From assembly GCA_947367725.1 (NCBI GenBank), contig CANBFZ010000143.1, positions 1-5,456 on the forward strand: 5,456 bases of DNA, written 5' to 3'. This stretch comes from an uncultured Eubacterium sp. GTDB taxonomy: Bacteria > Bacillota > Clostridia > Peptostreptococcales > Anaerovoracaceae. How positions within the stretch are numbered: position 1 is the stretch's first letter; every line of letters begins with the position of its first letter. Shown here piece by piece: positions 1 to 5,456 of this stretch. The translations under genes were made by a program, and so were the position numbers. The notes below the pieces were generated by a model that saw only the letters and a list, made by a program, of their open reading frames with translations, was not told where the DNA came from and did no database searches.

Positions 1-369
1 ATGACCAGAGGTTTGGTTCTGCAGATGAAGGAAAGTGAATTCATTATTGCCAGTCAGACATTAGGGGTTTCAGCTGCTAAAATTATCGCAAAGCATTTGA
101 TTCCAAATACGCTTGGAATTCTGATTGTAGAAATCACCATTGATATTCCGGCGGTAATTTTTTACGAAGCATTTTTAAGCTTCATCGGTCTTGGTGTCAC
201 ACCGCCGCAGCCTAGCTGGGGTCAGTTGATTACAATGGCATCAGACACATTCCGTTATTATCCGTTCCAGTTTATTATCCCATGTCTTGCAATCAGCATG
301 ACGATGCTTTGTTTCAACCTTTTGGGTGACGGTATGCGGGATGCACTGGATCCAAAACTGCGTGGATAG
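1..369 (+). CDS. oppC: Oligopeptide/dipeptide ABC transporter permease, OppC/DppC type, C-terminal part (5' end outside window)
   Basis: Inner-membrane permease subunit of a peptide importer, which forms the translocation pore together with an OppB/DppB partner. Only the last 122 or so residues are present. Family members are near 300 residues, so the ATG at position 1 is probably an internal methionine and the gene starts upstream. The cytoplasmic coupling loop (EAA-type motif) is visible: KESEF, then ASQTLGVS, then HLIPN at about residues 10-36; it docks onto the ATPases. Two hydrophobic segments follow, at about residues 38-60 and 88-108. The protein ends with FNLLGDGMRDALDPKLRG, the usual tail of OppC/DppC proteins. 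The TAG stop is 14 nt before the oppD start, so the two genes are in one operon. The family is clear. Oligopeptide, dipeptide or nickel specificity cannot be told from this fragment. Confidence 0.93.
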   Translation: MTRGLVLQMKESEFIIASQTLGVSAAKIIAKHLIPNTLGILIVEITIDIPAVIFYEAFLSFIGLGVTPPQPSWGQLITMASDTFRYYPFQFIIPCLAISMTMLCFNLLGDGMRDALDPKLRG

Positions 370-383
370 AAAGGAGGATACCA

Positions 384-1391
384 ATGGAAAAAAGTGTATT
401 AACAGTAGAAAACCTTGCAGTATCCTTTGATACATTTGCAGGAGAGGTACAGGCCGTGCGGGGTGTATCCTGGAATGTTGGAAAAAAAGAAACTATCAGC
501 ATTGTAGGAGAATCCGGCTGCGGAAAAACAGTATCGATTCAAACAGTGCTGGGGCTTTACCCCAAAGGTGTCAGCAGGATTAAAAGTGGGCAGGTAATTT
601 TTGAAGGTGAAAATTTACTGGAAAAAACAGCTGCAGAGATGCGGGAAATTCAGGGCAGCAAGTTGTCTATTATTTTCCAGGATCCTTTCACCTATTTGAA
701 TCCGACCATGACTGTAGGCGAACAGATTATGGAAGTCTACATGGAACATAACGATGTTACCCGTGCACAGGCCAGAGAAAAGACCATCGAAATGATGAAG
801 ATGATCAGTATGCCAAATCCTGAACTTGCAATCAAGAGATACCCGCATCAGCTTTCCGGCGGACTTAGACAGCGTATCATGATTACAATGGCATTAATAT
901 GCAGCCCGTCTGTGCTCTTTGCAGATGAGCCGACTACTGCCCTTGATGTGACCGTACAGGCGCAGATTATTGAACTGATGAACAGCCTGAAAGAAAAAGT
1001 GGATACATCTATCGTATTGATTACCCATGATATGGGCGTTGTGGCGAACATGGCAGAACGAATTTATGTTATGTATGCAGGCAAAGTGGTAGAGCACGGT
1101 GACAGGGATACAATCTTTTACAGTCCAAAACACCCTTATACACAGGGCCTTTTGAAAGCGGTGCCAAACCTGCATGACAAAACCCAGGGTAACCTGTATT
1201 CTATTCCAGGTACACCGCCGGATTTGGTTGCCCCGCCTAAAGGTTGTGCTTTTGCAGACAGATGTCCTTATACAATGAACATTTGTAAGGAGCAAGAACC
1301 GGAATATATCGATTTTGAGGAACCAAATCATTATGCGGCATGTTGGCTGCATCATCCGGCATGTTTGGCTGCAAAGGGTGAAGGGAGGTAA
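384..1391 (+). CDS. oppD: Peptide ABC transporter ATP-binding protein OppD/DppD
   Basis: Cytoplasmic ATPase that, paired with OppF, powers peptide import through the OppB/OppC pore. All ABC motifs are present in the 335 residues: Walker A GESGCGKT (42-49), Q-loop Q99 in FQDP, signature LSGGLRQR (157-164, Leu where Met is common), Walker B VLFADE (177-182), D-loop TALD, and H-loop H215 in ITHD. The C-terminal oligopeptide-transporter extension (about 232-325) has the four-cysteine pattern C288, C294, C301, C320. In a related bacterial DppD structure, such cysteines hold a 4Fe-4S cluster, so a cluster here is inferred. The ATG is preceded by AGGAGG at 372-377 with a 6-nt spacer, which fixes the start. 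The stop is 6 nt before oppF. Length is normal for the family. The OppD versus DppD name is interchangeable without the substrate-binding protein. Confidence 0.95.
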   Translation: MEKSVLTVENLAVSFDTFAGEVQAVRGVSWNVGKKETISIVGESGCGKTVSIQTVLGLYPKGVSRIKSGQVIFEGENLLEKTAAEMREIQGSKLSIIFQDPFTYLNPTMTVGEQIMEVYMEHNDVTRAQAREKTIEMMKMISMPNPELAIKRYPHQLSGGLRQRIMITMALICSPSVLFADEPTTALDVTVQAQIIELMNSLKEKVDTSIVLITHDMGVVANMAERIYVMYAGKVVEHGDRDTIFYSPKHPYTQGLLKAVPNLHDKTQGNLYSIPGTPPDLVAPPKGCAFADRCPYTMNICKEQEPEYIDFEEPNHYAACWLHHPACLAAKGEGR

Positions 1392-1397
1392 AAACGC

Positions 1398-2363
1398 ATG
1401 GAAGAAAAGAAATTACTTCGTGTAGAGGAACTGAATACATGGTTTAAAGTAGAAGCCGGCTTATTGAAAGCGGTCAGCGGTGTAAGCCTTGATATTCACA
1501 GAGGTGAGTCTGTAGGTCTTGTAGGTGAATCCGGCTGCGGAAAGAGTACGCTGGGAAAGTCGATTATGCGTATTTACAAGCCGCAAAGCGGAAAAATCCT
1601 TTATGACGATAAAGATATTTGGACCTATAACAAAAAAGAATTGATGGAATATCGTAAGAATGTACAGATGATATTTCAGGATCCATATGCTTCCTTAGAT
1701 CCTCGATATGTTGTTGCCGATACTGTTGCAGAGGGAATTGAAACCCATAAACTTTACAGTGGAAAAGAGAAACAGGAACGTATTTACGAGCTTTTGTCTC
1801 TGGTTGGTCTAAATAAAGAACATGCCAATCGTTATCCACACGAGTTTTCCGGCGGACAGCGTCAAAGAATCGGAATCGCAAGAGCCTTGTCGGTAGAACC
1901 GAATCTAATTGTTTGTGATGAGCCGATATCGGCACTTGACGTATCGATTCAGGCGCAGGTAGTTAATTTGCTGAGAGATCTTCAGGATAAAATGGACCTT
2001 GCGTATCTTTTTATCACCCATGATTTATCCATGGTAAGACAGATTTCCGAAAGAATTGCAGTCATGTATCTGGGTTCGATGGTTGAGATTGCGCCAAGTC
2101 AGGAGATTTATACGCAGAATTATCATCCGTATACAAAAGCGCTTTTATCGGCGATTCCTGTTGCGGATCCAAGGGTGGAACAGACTCGGAAAAGAATGCC
2201 AATCAGCGGCGATGTTCCAAGTCCTGTTAATCTGCCGCAGGGATGCAGTTTTTGTCAGAGATGTCCGTTCGCTACAGAAATCTGTAGTCAGGTTAAGCCG
2301 GAGATGAAAGAATTATCAAAGAATCATTTTGTGGCATGTCACAGAGCAGAGGATATTAGCTAG
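1398..2363 (+). CDS. oppF: Peptide ABC transporter ATP-binding protein OppF/DppF
   Basis: Second ATPase of the peptide importer, expected to form a heterodimer with the OppD encoded just upstream. The 321 residues contain Walker A GESGCGKS (43-50), Q94 in FQDP, signature FSGGQRQR (150-157), Walker B LIVCDE (170-175), D-loop SALD, and H208 in ITHD. The C-terminal oligopeptide extension has the conserved cysteines C283, C289, C296 and C314. An extra C286 sits inside the first pair, giving the run GCSFCQRC. A metal or Fe-S site is likely by family precedent but is not shown by sequence alone. The start is set by GGGAGG at 1383-1388, which overlaps the last codons of oppD, so translation of the two subunits is probably coupled. 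It lies 15 nt before the next gene and is very likely in the same transcript. Confidence 0.95.
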   Translation: MEEKKLLRVEELNTWFKVEAGLLKAVSGVSLDIHRGESVGLVGESGCGKSTLGKSIMRIYKPQSGKILYDDKDIWTYNKKELMEYRKNVQMIFQDPYASLDPRYVVADTVAEGIETHKLYSGKEKQERIYELLSLVGLNKEHANRYPHEFSGGQRQRIGIARALSVEPNLIVCDEPISALDVSIQAQVVNLLRDLQDKMDLAYLFITHDLSMVRQISERIAVMYLGSMVEIAPSQEIYTQNYHPYTKALLSAIPVADPRVEQTRKRMPISGDVPSPVNLPQGCSFCQRCPFATEICSQVKPEMKELSKNHFVACHRAEDIS

Positions 2364-2378
2364 AAAGACTGGATGTAA

Positions 2379-3539
2379 ATGATAGAGGAAAAATATTATA
2401 AAGAATTTGAATATTTAAAGGATACCGTGTATCTGGATACTGCATCTGTAGCAATGCAGCCAGATAGAACACTGCGTTATTGCAGAGGGTTTCAGGACGA
2501 GTTTGTAAAAGAACGCGGACGACTGTGTTTTGACGGGACATATCAAAAACGGCGTGCGCATACAGCGGAGCTTGCCGCGAAGTTGATTCATACGGATGTA
2601 TCTAATATTATGTTTACGCCGAACACCACAAGCGGAAACAGCCTGCTTGTCAGCTCTTTGAAACTGGAAAAAGGTGAGTCAGTAATCACTACGGATATCG
2701 AATATCCGGCAGTTCTTCTGGGCTGGGCGCAGAAACAGAGTGAAGGTATCTCGTTAAAACTGGTGAATACGGATAACGGTGCATTTGAAGCAGAGCAAGT
2801 AATCGAACGGATGGACGACACTACTAGAGTAGTATCCTTATCTTTAGTCCATAATTTAACCGGTTTCATGCCGGATATCGCAAAAATTGGAAAAGCGTGC
2901 AGAGAACGCGGTATCATTTTTGCAGTAGATGCAATTCAGGGACTGGGAAGAATACCGGTAGATGTGGAAGCGTTGGGAATTGATTATCTCAGCTGCGGCG
3001 GTTTCAAAGGACTTCTCGGTGTATTTGGTGTAGGATTTGTGTATTGCAGTAAGGCATTACAGCCGTTGTTAAAGCATTTTGTTTTCAGTGACGATAATAT
3101 TCTATTTCAGGAGGGGAGCGGCGCAGGTCAAAAGACATTGCCTGTATATGCATACAAAGAAGGCTTGCAGGGATTTGACGCCGGATCTAACAGCACTTGC
3201 GTGATTTCAGCTTTGGGTGTCAGCTTAGAGATGCTTATGGAAATTGGTATAGACGAAATCCGCAGACGCATATTGAATTTGGAGCGCATTTATCGTCAGA
3301 CTCTGAAAAAACTGTTGCCGCAGGTTTGTTTTCTTGGAAAGGATAATGAGGAATCCTGGTCCGGCAATATTGCGATTCTTTTTGACAAGGAAAAAACTGT
3401 GCAATTAGAGCAGGCCTTGGAAGAGAAAAAAATTATTACATATGTTGAAAAAGGATATCTTAGAGTTTCCTTACATTATTTCAATACGGAAGCACAGATG
3501 GAGCTGGCTGCAGAAACCGTTGCAGCAGCATTAAAGTAG
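2379..3539 (+). CDS. Class V aminotransferase-fold PLP-dependent enzyme (CsdA/isopenicillin-N-epimerase-like), substrate unknown
   Basis: A 386-residue cytoplasmic fold-type I PLP enzyme of aminotransferase class V. Visible landmarks are YLDTASVAMQP (18-28) at the N-terminal substrate edge, the phosphate-binding turn TPNTTSGN (80-87), D184 in AVDAIQG (pyridine-nitrogen contact), the Schiff-base lysine K210 in CGGFKGLLG, and R362 in LRVSLHYFNT (substrate carboxylate contact in relatives). The residue before the lysine is Phe; desulfurases and many relatives have His. Cysteine desulfurases carry a catalytic-Cys loop between their 'gI' strand and the RvS..YNT motif. Here only about eight residues (ITYVEKGY) fill that place and none is Cys. 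Persulfide-forming desulfurase activity is therefore unlikely; epimerase, lyase or transaminase chemistry is possible. The start has only weak Shine-Dalgarno character, 15 nt after oppF, and a terminator follows the gene. It is probably the last gene of the peptide operon, and I infer that its substrate relates to imported peptides or amino acids. Confidence 0.88.
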   Translation: MIEEKYYKEFEYLKDTVYLDTASVAMQPDRTLRYCRGFQDEFVKERGRLCFDGTYQKRRAHTAELAAKLIHTDVSNIMFTPNTTSGNSLLVSSLKLEKGESVITTDIEYPAVLLGWAQKQSEGISLKLVNTDNGAFEAEQVIERMDDTTRVVSLSLVHNLTGFMPDIAKIGKACRERGIIFAVDAIQGLGRIPVDVEALGIDYLSCGGFKGLLGVFGVGFVYCSKALQPLLKHFVFSDDNILFQEGSGAGQKTLPVYAYKEGLQGFDAGSNSTCVISALGVSLEMLMEIGIDEIRRRILNLERIYRQTLKKLLPQVCFLGKDNEESWSGNIAILFDKEKTVQLEQALEEKKIITYVEKGYLRVSLHYFNTEAQMELAAETVAAALK

Positions 3540-3594
3540 CATGGCTATTGATAAACTAGAACGTTAAAAGTAGTATGACATATTGAAAAACGAA

Positions 3595-3640
3595 AAAGAA
3601 CTCCTTTTGCTGGGAAGGTAGCCAGCAAAAGGAGTTCTTT
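3595..3640. terminator. Rho-independent terminator, probably bidirectional, at the end of the peptide operon
   Basis: A perfect 19-bp inverted repeat: the left arm 3595-3613 pairs with 3622-3640 around the 8-nt loop GAAGGTAG. On the + strand the stem runs into a T-rich tail (TTCTTTAATCTTT, about 3635-3647). On the - strand the exit tail is even richer in T (complement of 3584-3598), so it could stop transcription from either side. It lies 55 nt after the stop of the PLP enzyme gene and separates the peptide operon from the sporulation genes. Confidence 0.9.
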
Positions 3641-3737
3641 AATCTTTAATTAAGAGCAGAAACTTTTGAGGAAATAAGTAAAAGAATGATGGAAATAGGT
3701 TAGTTATGCGTTCACTGTCAGCATTAAGTTAAAACTC

Positions 3738-3761
3738 ATAGAAGCCTTATGTTGCTTCTAT
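3738..3761. repeat. Small perfect inverted repeat (8-bp arms, 8-nt loop)
   Basis: ATAGAAGC at 3738-3745 is the exact reverse complement of GCTTCTAT at 3754-3761, with CTTATGTT between. There is no T-run directly after it, so it is a poor terminator. It lies 70-93 nt upstream of the gpr start, where an operator or leader hairpin would be plausible. The role is unknown, and a repeat this short can occur by chance in AT-rich DNA. Confidence 0.45.
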
Positions 3762-3777
3762 TCTCTACATATTTCCT

Positions 3778-3821
3778 TCCGCTGGCGGGCATACTTTTCT
3801 TATGAAAATGTGTGTAGCGGA
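3778..3821 (+). promoter_or_regulatory. Predicted leader hairpin overlapping the gpr ribosome binding site
   Basis: An imperfect stem-loop can be drawn by eye. TCCGCT 3778-3783 pairs with AGCGGA 3816-3821. After a 5-nt bulge (3784-3788), 3789-3794 pairs with 3810-3815, including two G-T wobbles. After a single bulged T (3809), TTTTC 3795-3799 pairs with GAAAA 3804-3808 around the loop TTAT. The last three bases of the 3' arm (GGA, 3819-3821) are the start of the gpr Shine-Dalgarno sequence. If the transcript includes the 5' arm, the structure would partly hide the ribosome site. No folding energy was computed. Confidence 0.4.
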
Positions 3822-3825
3822 GGTG
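3819..3825 (+). promoter_or_regulatory. gpr: Ribosome binding site that sets the TTG start of gpr
   Basis: GGAGGTG at 3819-3825 is a near-perfect Shine-Dalgarno sequence. Its GGAGG core ends 7 nt before the TTG at 3831. The alternative in-frame GTG at 3810 lies upstream of this site, has no comparable one of its own, and would add seven residues that read through the ribosome site. The TTG is therefore preferred. Confidence 0.85.
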
Positions 3826-3830
3826 ATTTT

Positions 3831-4718
3831 TTGAAATACAGAACAGACCTTGCAGTGGAAGGCATTGAAAATCTGGAGCAGTCTGGTGTTCGGCCCGGAG
3901 AGAAGGACGGCATTGTCATGGAAAAAGAAACCATTGATGAGGATATCAAGGTGACGACCATCGACATTGTGAACCTGAAAGGGGAAGCGATGCTTGGAAA
4001 ACCTTGCGGCCGGTATGTTACCATGGAAATCAACGGCATTGTGGATGAAAAAGAAGGTATTGCAGACCGAGCAGCAAAAGCACTTTCCAGGCAGCTTTCG
4101 AAGTTGGTTCGGCATCGGTATGATCTGAAAGTACTGGTGGTGGGGCTGGGCAATGAAAAAGTTACACCGGACAGTCTGGGTCCGCATACGGTTTCCAAGG
4201 TAAAAATTACCAGTCATCTGTTTAAAATTTTTGGTTGTGACGGAGATGAAGAAATGTCTAATGTCAGCGGACTGGCGCCCGGCGTGACAGCGACCACTGG
4301 TATGGAAACTGCAGAACTCATAGAAAAAGCAGTGGAGATGACCAGACCAGACGCAGTCATTGCCATTGACGCACTGGCAGCCAGAAATATCGATAGGGTT
4401 AGCACCACGATTCAAATCAGTGATACAGGGATTTCTCCTGGTGCGGGCATGGGGAATATGCGCAAGCAGCTCAATGAAGCCTCTCTTGGTACGAAAGTGA
4501 TTGCCATCGGCGTGCCTACGGTCATCGACTCTAAAACGTTAATTTTAGAAGCGTTGGAACAGCTGAAAGTACCGGAAGAAAAGGCTTACAGCTATATGGA
4601 CGAGAGAGAGTTTGATATGGTGGTTACCTCCACGGACATCGATCTGGTGATTCAATCTTTTTCAGAGATTATTGCAAAAGCCATTAATATTACCCTGCAT
4701 CCTGGCATATATTCTTAG
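3831..4718 (+). CDS. gpr: Germination protease GPR (spore protease)
   Basis: Forespore protease of the A25 aspartic-type family that cleaves small acid-soluble spore proteins at germination, releasing DNA and amino acids. The call rests on family sequences: RTDLAVE (4-10), VVGLGN then VTPDSLGP (103-118), GLAPGVTATTG (147-157), IAIDALAAR (177-185), TTIQISDTGI (192-201), PGAGMGN (203-209), IAIGVPTVID (224-233) and a typical HPGIYS end. D114 and D180 align with the two aspartates proposed as catalytic in Bacillus. GPR is made as a zymogen and cuts itself between TD and LAVE; here that leaves a six-residue propeptide, against 15-16 in Bacillus. The TTG start gives 295 residues, shorter than the roughly 370 in Bacillus but complete at both ends. 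It is followed by spoIIP, the order known from Bacillus. Forespore sigma-G or sigma-F control is expected, but I see no convincing promoter. Confidence 0.95.
   Translation: MKYRTDLAVEGIENLEQSGVRPGEKDGIVMEKETIDEDIKVTTIDIVNLKGEAMLGKPCGRYVTMEINGIVDEKEGIADRAAKALSRQLSKLVRHRYDLKVLVVGLGNEKVTPDSLGPHTVSKVKITSHLFKIFGCDGDEEMSNVSGLAPGVTATTGMETAELIEKAVEMTRPDAVIAIDALAARNIDRVSTTIQISDTGISPGAGMGNMRKQLNEASLGTKVIAIGVPTVIDSKTLILEALEQLKVPEEKAYSYMDEREFDMVVTSTDIDLVIQSFSEIIAKAINITLHPGIYS
4685..4713 (+). promoter_or_regulatory. Candidate sigma-E promoter for spoIIP, inside the 3' end of gpr
   Basis: TAATATT at 4685-4691 fully matches the sigma-E -35 consensus KMATATT. After exactly 14 nt, CATATATT at 4706-4713 matches the -10 consensus CATACAHT at seven of eight positions (T for C at the fifth). 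Transcription would begin near 4720, just past the gpr stop, leaving a leader of about 80 nt before spoIIP. Mother-cell sigma-E control of spoIIP is established in Bacillus subtilis, which supports the reading. The match was found by eye against the Bacillus consensus. Confidence 0.62.
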
Positions 4719-4799
4719 AGTGTATGCCTGCAAAGGGACTTGAGGAATGCTTCTGCCTGCAGGAATACTTTCGTAAGATAAGCAGGGAGAGGGAAAGCG

Positions 4800-5456
4800 A
4801 TGAGAGAAAAAAACTGGATGCTTTTTTTTGCGTTGATCTATGTCGTTTCTGTTGCAGGTTTTTTTATAAAAATGACAGGCGATGCTATCGTCTGGCAGGG
4901 AGATGGCAATGGTGATAAGCTGACTGCCATGTGTCTTGGGAGCAGTCTGCCTTGTATGGAACTCATTGCGGAAACAGATGAGACAGAAGATGACAATCTG
5001 ACTGCAACAGCGCCGACAAAAACAGGAGAAGAGACAAAAGCAGACAGCAATCAAAAGAAAACTACAAAAAAAGTGAAAAAAGATAACGGTGCGCCAAAGG
5101 TGCTGATTTATCATACCCATGCTACGGAAAGCTATTTGCCGGCATCTTCTGGCAATTACCATACGACCAAAGAAGAAAATACTGTGCGGGATGCTGGCGA
5201 TGTGCTGGAAGAAGTGCTGGAAGAACGAGGGATCGGTGTCGTGCATGACAAGACCCTGCATGACCATCCGTCTTATAACGAGTCATATTCCAGAAGTTTT
5301 GAGACTGTAAAAGCCCTCTTGAAACAGTATCCTTCGATTGAGTGTATTATTGATCTGCATAGAGACGCCACGGCAGGGGGCGGTTCAGGCCCTGTACAGA
5401 CCGTCAGCGGCAAACGGTGTGCAGTCTATTCTTATGTACTTAGCAATACCACGGAA
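4800..5456 (+). CDS. spoIIP: Stage II sporulation protein P, N-terminal part (3' end outside window)
   Basis: Membrane-anchored peptidoglycan hydrolase (amidase/endopeptidase) of the SpoIID-SpoIIM-SpoIIP engulfment complex in the mother-cell membrane; it strips stem peptides so that the membrane can move round the forespore. The 219 residues show one N-terminal membrane anchor (about 6-24, WMLFFALIYVV onward), a polar linker first acidic and Thr-rich and then Lys-rich (about 58-97), and the start of the catalytic domain with VLIYHTHATESYLP (101-114) and IIDLHRDA (183-190). H107, E110 and H187 are candidate zinc or catalytic residues by family pattern. The ATG at 4800 follows GGGAGAGGG (4785-4793) and has an in-frame stop just upstream at 4779, so it is the natural start. 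The frame stays open to the window end; roughly the last third or more of the protein is missing. It lies 81 nt after gpr. Confidence 0.94.
   Translation, partial: MREKNWMLFFALIYVVSVAGFFIKMTGDAIVWQGDGNGDKLTAMCLGSSLPCMELIAETDETEDDNLTATAPTKTGEETKADSNQKKTTKKVKKDNGAPKVLIYHTHATESYLPASSGNYHTTKEENTVRDAGDVLEEVLEERGIGVVHDKTLHDHPSYNESYSRSFETVKALLKQYPSIECIIDLHRDATAGGGSGPVQTVSGKRCAVYSYVLSNTTE

Larger units (their letters stand above)
3540..3830. other. Non-coding region between peptide operon and gpr
   Basis: About 290 nt without a credible gene. The left third holds the perfect inverted repeat read as the operon terminator. The middle (about 3641-3737) is AT-rich with no structure I recognise. The right part holds a short perfect inverted repeat and the hairpin before gpr. 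The only plus-strand start near the left end, ATG at 3541, gives eight codons with no ribosome site. Minus-strand reading frames here are continuations of the antisense of gpr and look like shadows. I recognise no tRNA, riboswitch or other RNA family. In Bacillus and several other Firmicutes rpsT lies near gpr; it is not seen here. Confidence 0.7.

Noticed and set aside
894..1355. Minus-strand open frame (153 codons) opposite oppD
   Set aside because: It is fully antisense to conserved ABC ATPase sequence, with odd composition and no start signal.
3541..3567. Eight-codon frame (MAIDKLER) right after the PLP enzyme
   Set aside because: It has no Shine-Dalgarno sequence and is too short to judge; a chance frame in spacer DNA is the simpler reading.
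3747..3774. Possible sigma-G/F-like promoter for gpr: TTATG, 16 nt, CATATTT
   Set aside because: The -10 box misses the final A, the -35 lacks the leading G, and the spacing is 1-2 nt shorter than the sigma-G norm. In AT-rich DNA this match is too weak to list as a feature, and its start would also remove the 5' arm of the leader hairpin.
3810..3830. Upstream GTG start for gpr (302 residues)
   Set aside because: The added seven residues are encoded by the Shine-Dalgarno region itself; the TTG at 3831 has ideal spacing from GGAGG.
3765..4415. Long minus-strand open frame (216 codons) antisense to gpr
   Set aside because: The translation is rich in Cys, His and Phe and resembles no family. 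It lies opposite the well-supported gpr and has no ribosome site; it is a coding shadow.
4726..4772. Repeated TGCCTGCA and a possible CCTGCA/TGCAGG pairing in the gpr-spoIIP gap
   Set aside because: Only 6-8 bases, with a long loop and no T-run. It is not convincing as a terminator or regulatory repeat.
4724..4915. Plus-strand open frame of 63 codons between gpr and spoIIP
   Set aside because: It overlaps the spoIIP start in another frame, has no ribosome site, and the spoIIP frame explains the region.
4662..5267. Minus-strand open frame (201 codons) opposite the end of gpr and spoIIP
   Set aside because: It spans two real genes on the other strand and is dominated by Phe, Cys and His runs that mirror the A-rich plus strand.

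Overview
The window fits the chromosome of an endospore-forming, low-to-moderate-GC Clostridia member. The evidence is a germination protease gene (gpr) followed directly by spoIIP, strong AGGAGG-type ribosome binding sites, and a TTG start. Codon and protein style resemble gut Lachnospiraceae, but the family assignment is inference from general resemblance, not from a search. All supported genes are on the + strand.

Block 1 (1-3539) is the downstream part of a peptide-uptake operon. It holds the C-terminal end of an OppC/DppC-type permease, cut by the window start, then the two ATPases OppD and OppF with gaps of 6-14 nt, then a class V PLP-dependent enzyme 15 nt after oppF. The ATPases would energise import of oligo- or dipeptides. 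The PLP enzyme is probably co-transcribed and may act on an amino acid released from the imported peptides. It has no cysteine-desulfurase active-site loop, so a desulfurase label would be misleading. A perfect 19-bp inverted repeat at 3595-3640 closes the operon and looks like a terminator able to work in both directions.

Block 2 (3540-3830) is a non-coding stretch of about 290 nt between the operon and gpr. It holds the terminator, a small perfect 8-bp inverted repeat, and a longer imperfect hairpin whose 3' arm runs into the gpr Shine-Dalgarno sequence. I see no credible gene or RNA family in it.

Block 3 (3831-5456) is a sporulation pair. Gpr is the aspartic protease that degrades small acid-soluble spore proteins at germination. 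Its best start is the TTG at 3831, which leaves a propeptide of only six residues. An excellent match to a sigma-E promoter lies inside the last codons of gpr (4685-4713) and would drive spoIIP in the mother cell. SpoIIP, the engulfment peptidoglycan hydrolase, starts at 4800 and is cut by the window end after 219 codons.

I found no mobile element, CRISPR array, tRNA or rRNA, and no clearly new multi-gene system. The least explained items are the PLP enzyme tied to the transporter operon and the regulatory signals around gpr and spoIIP.
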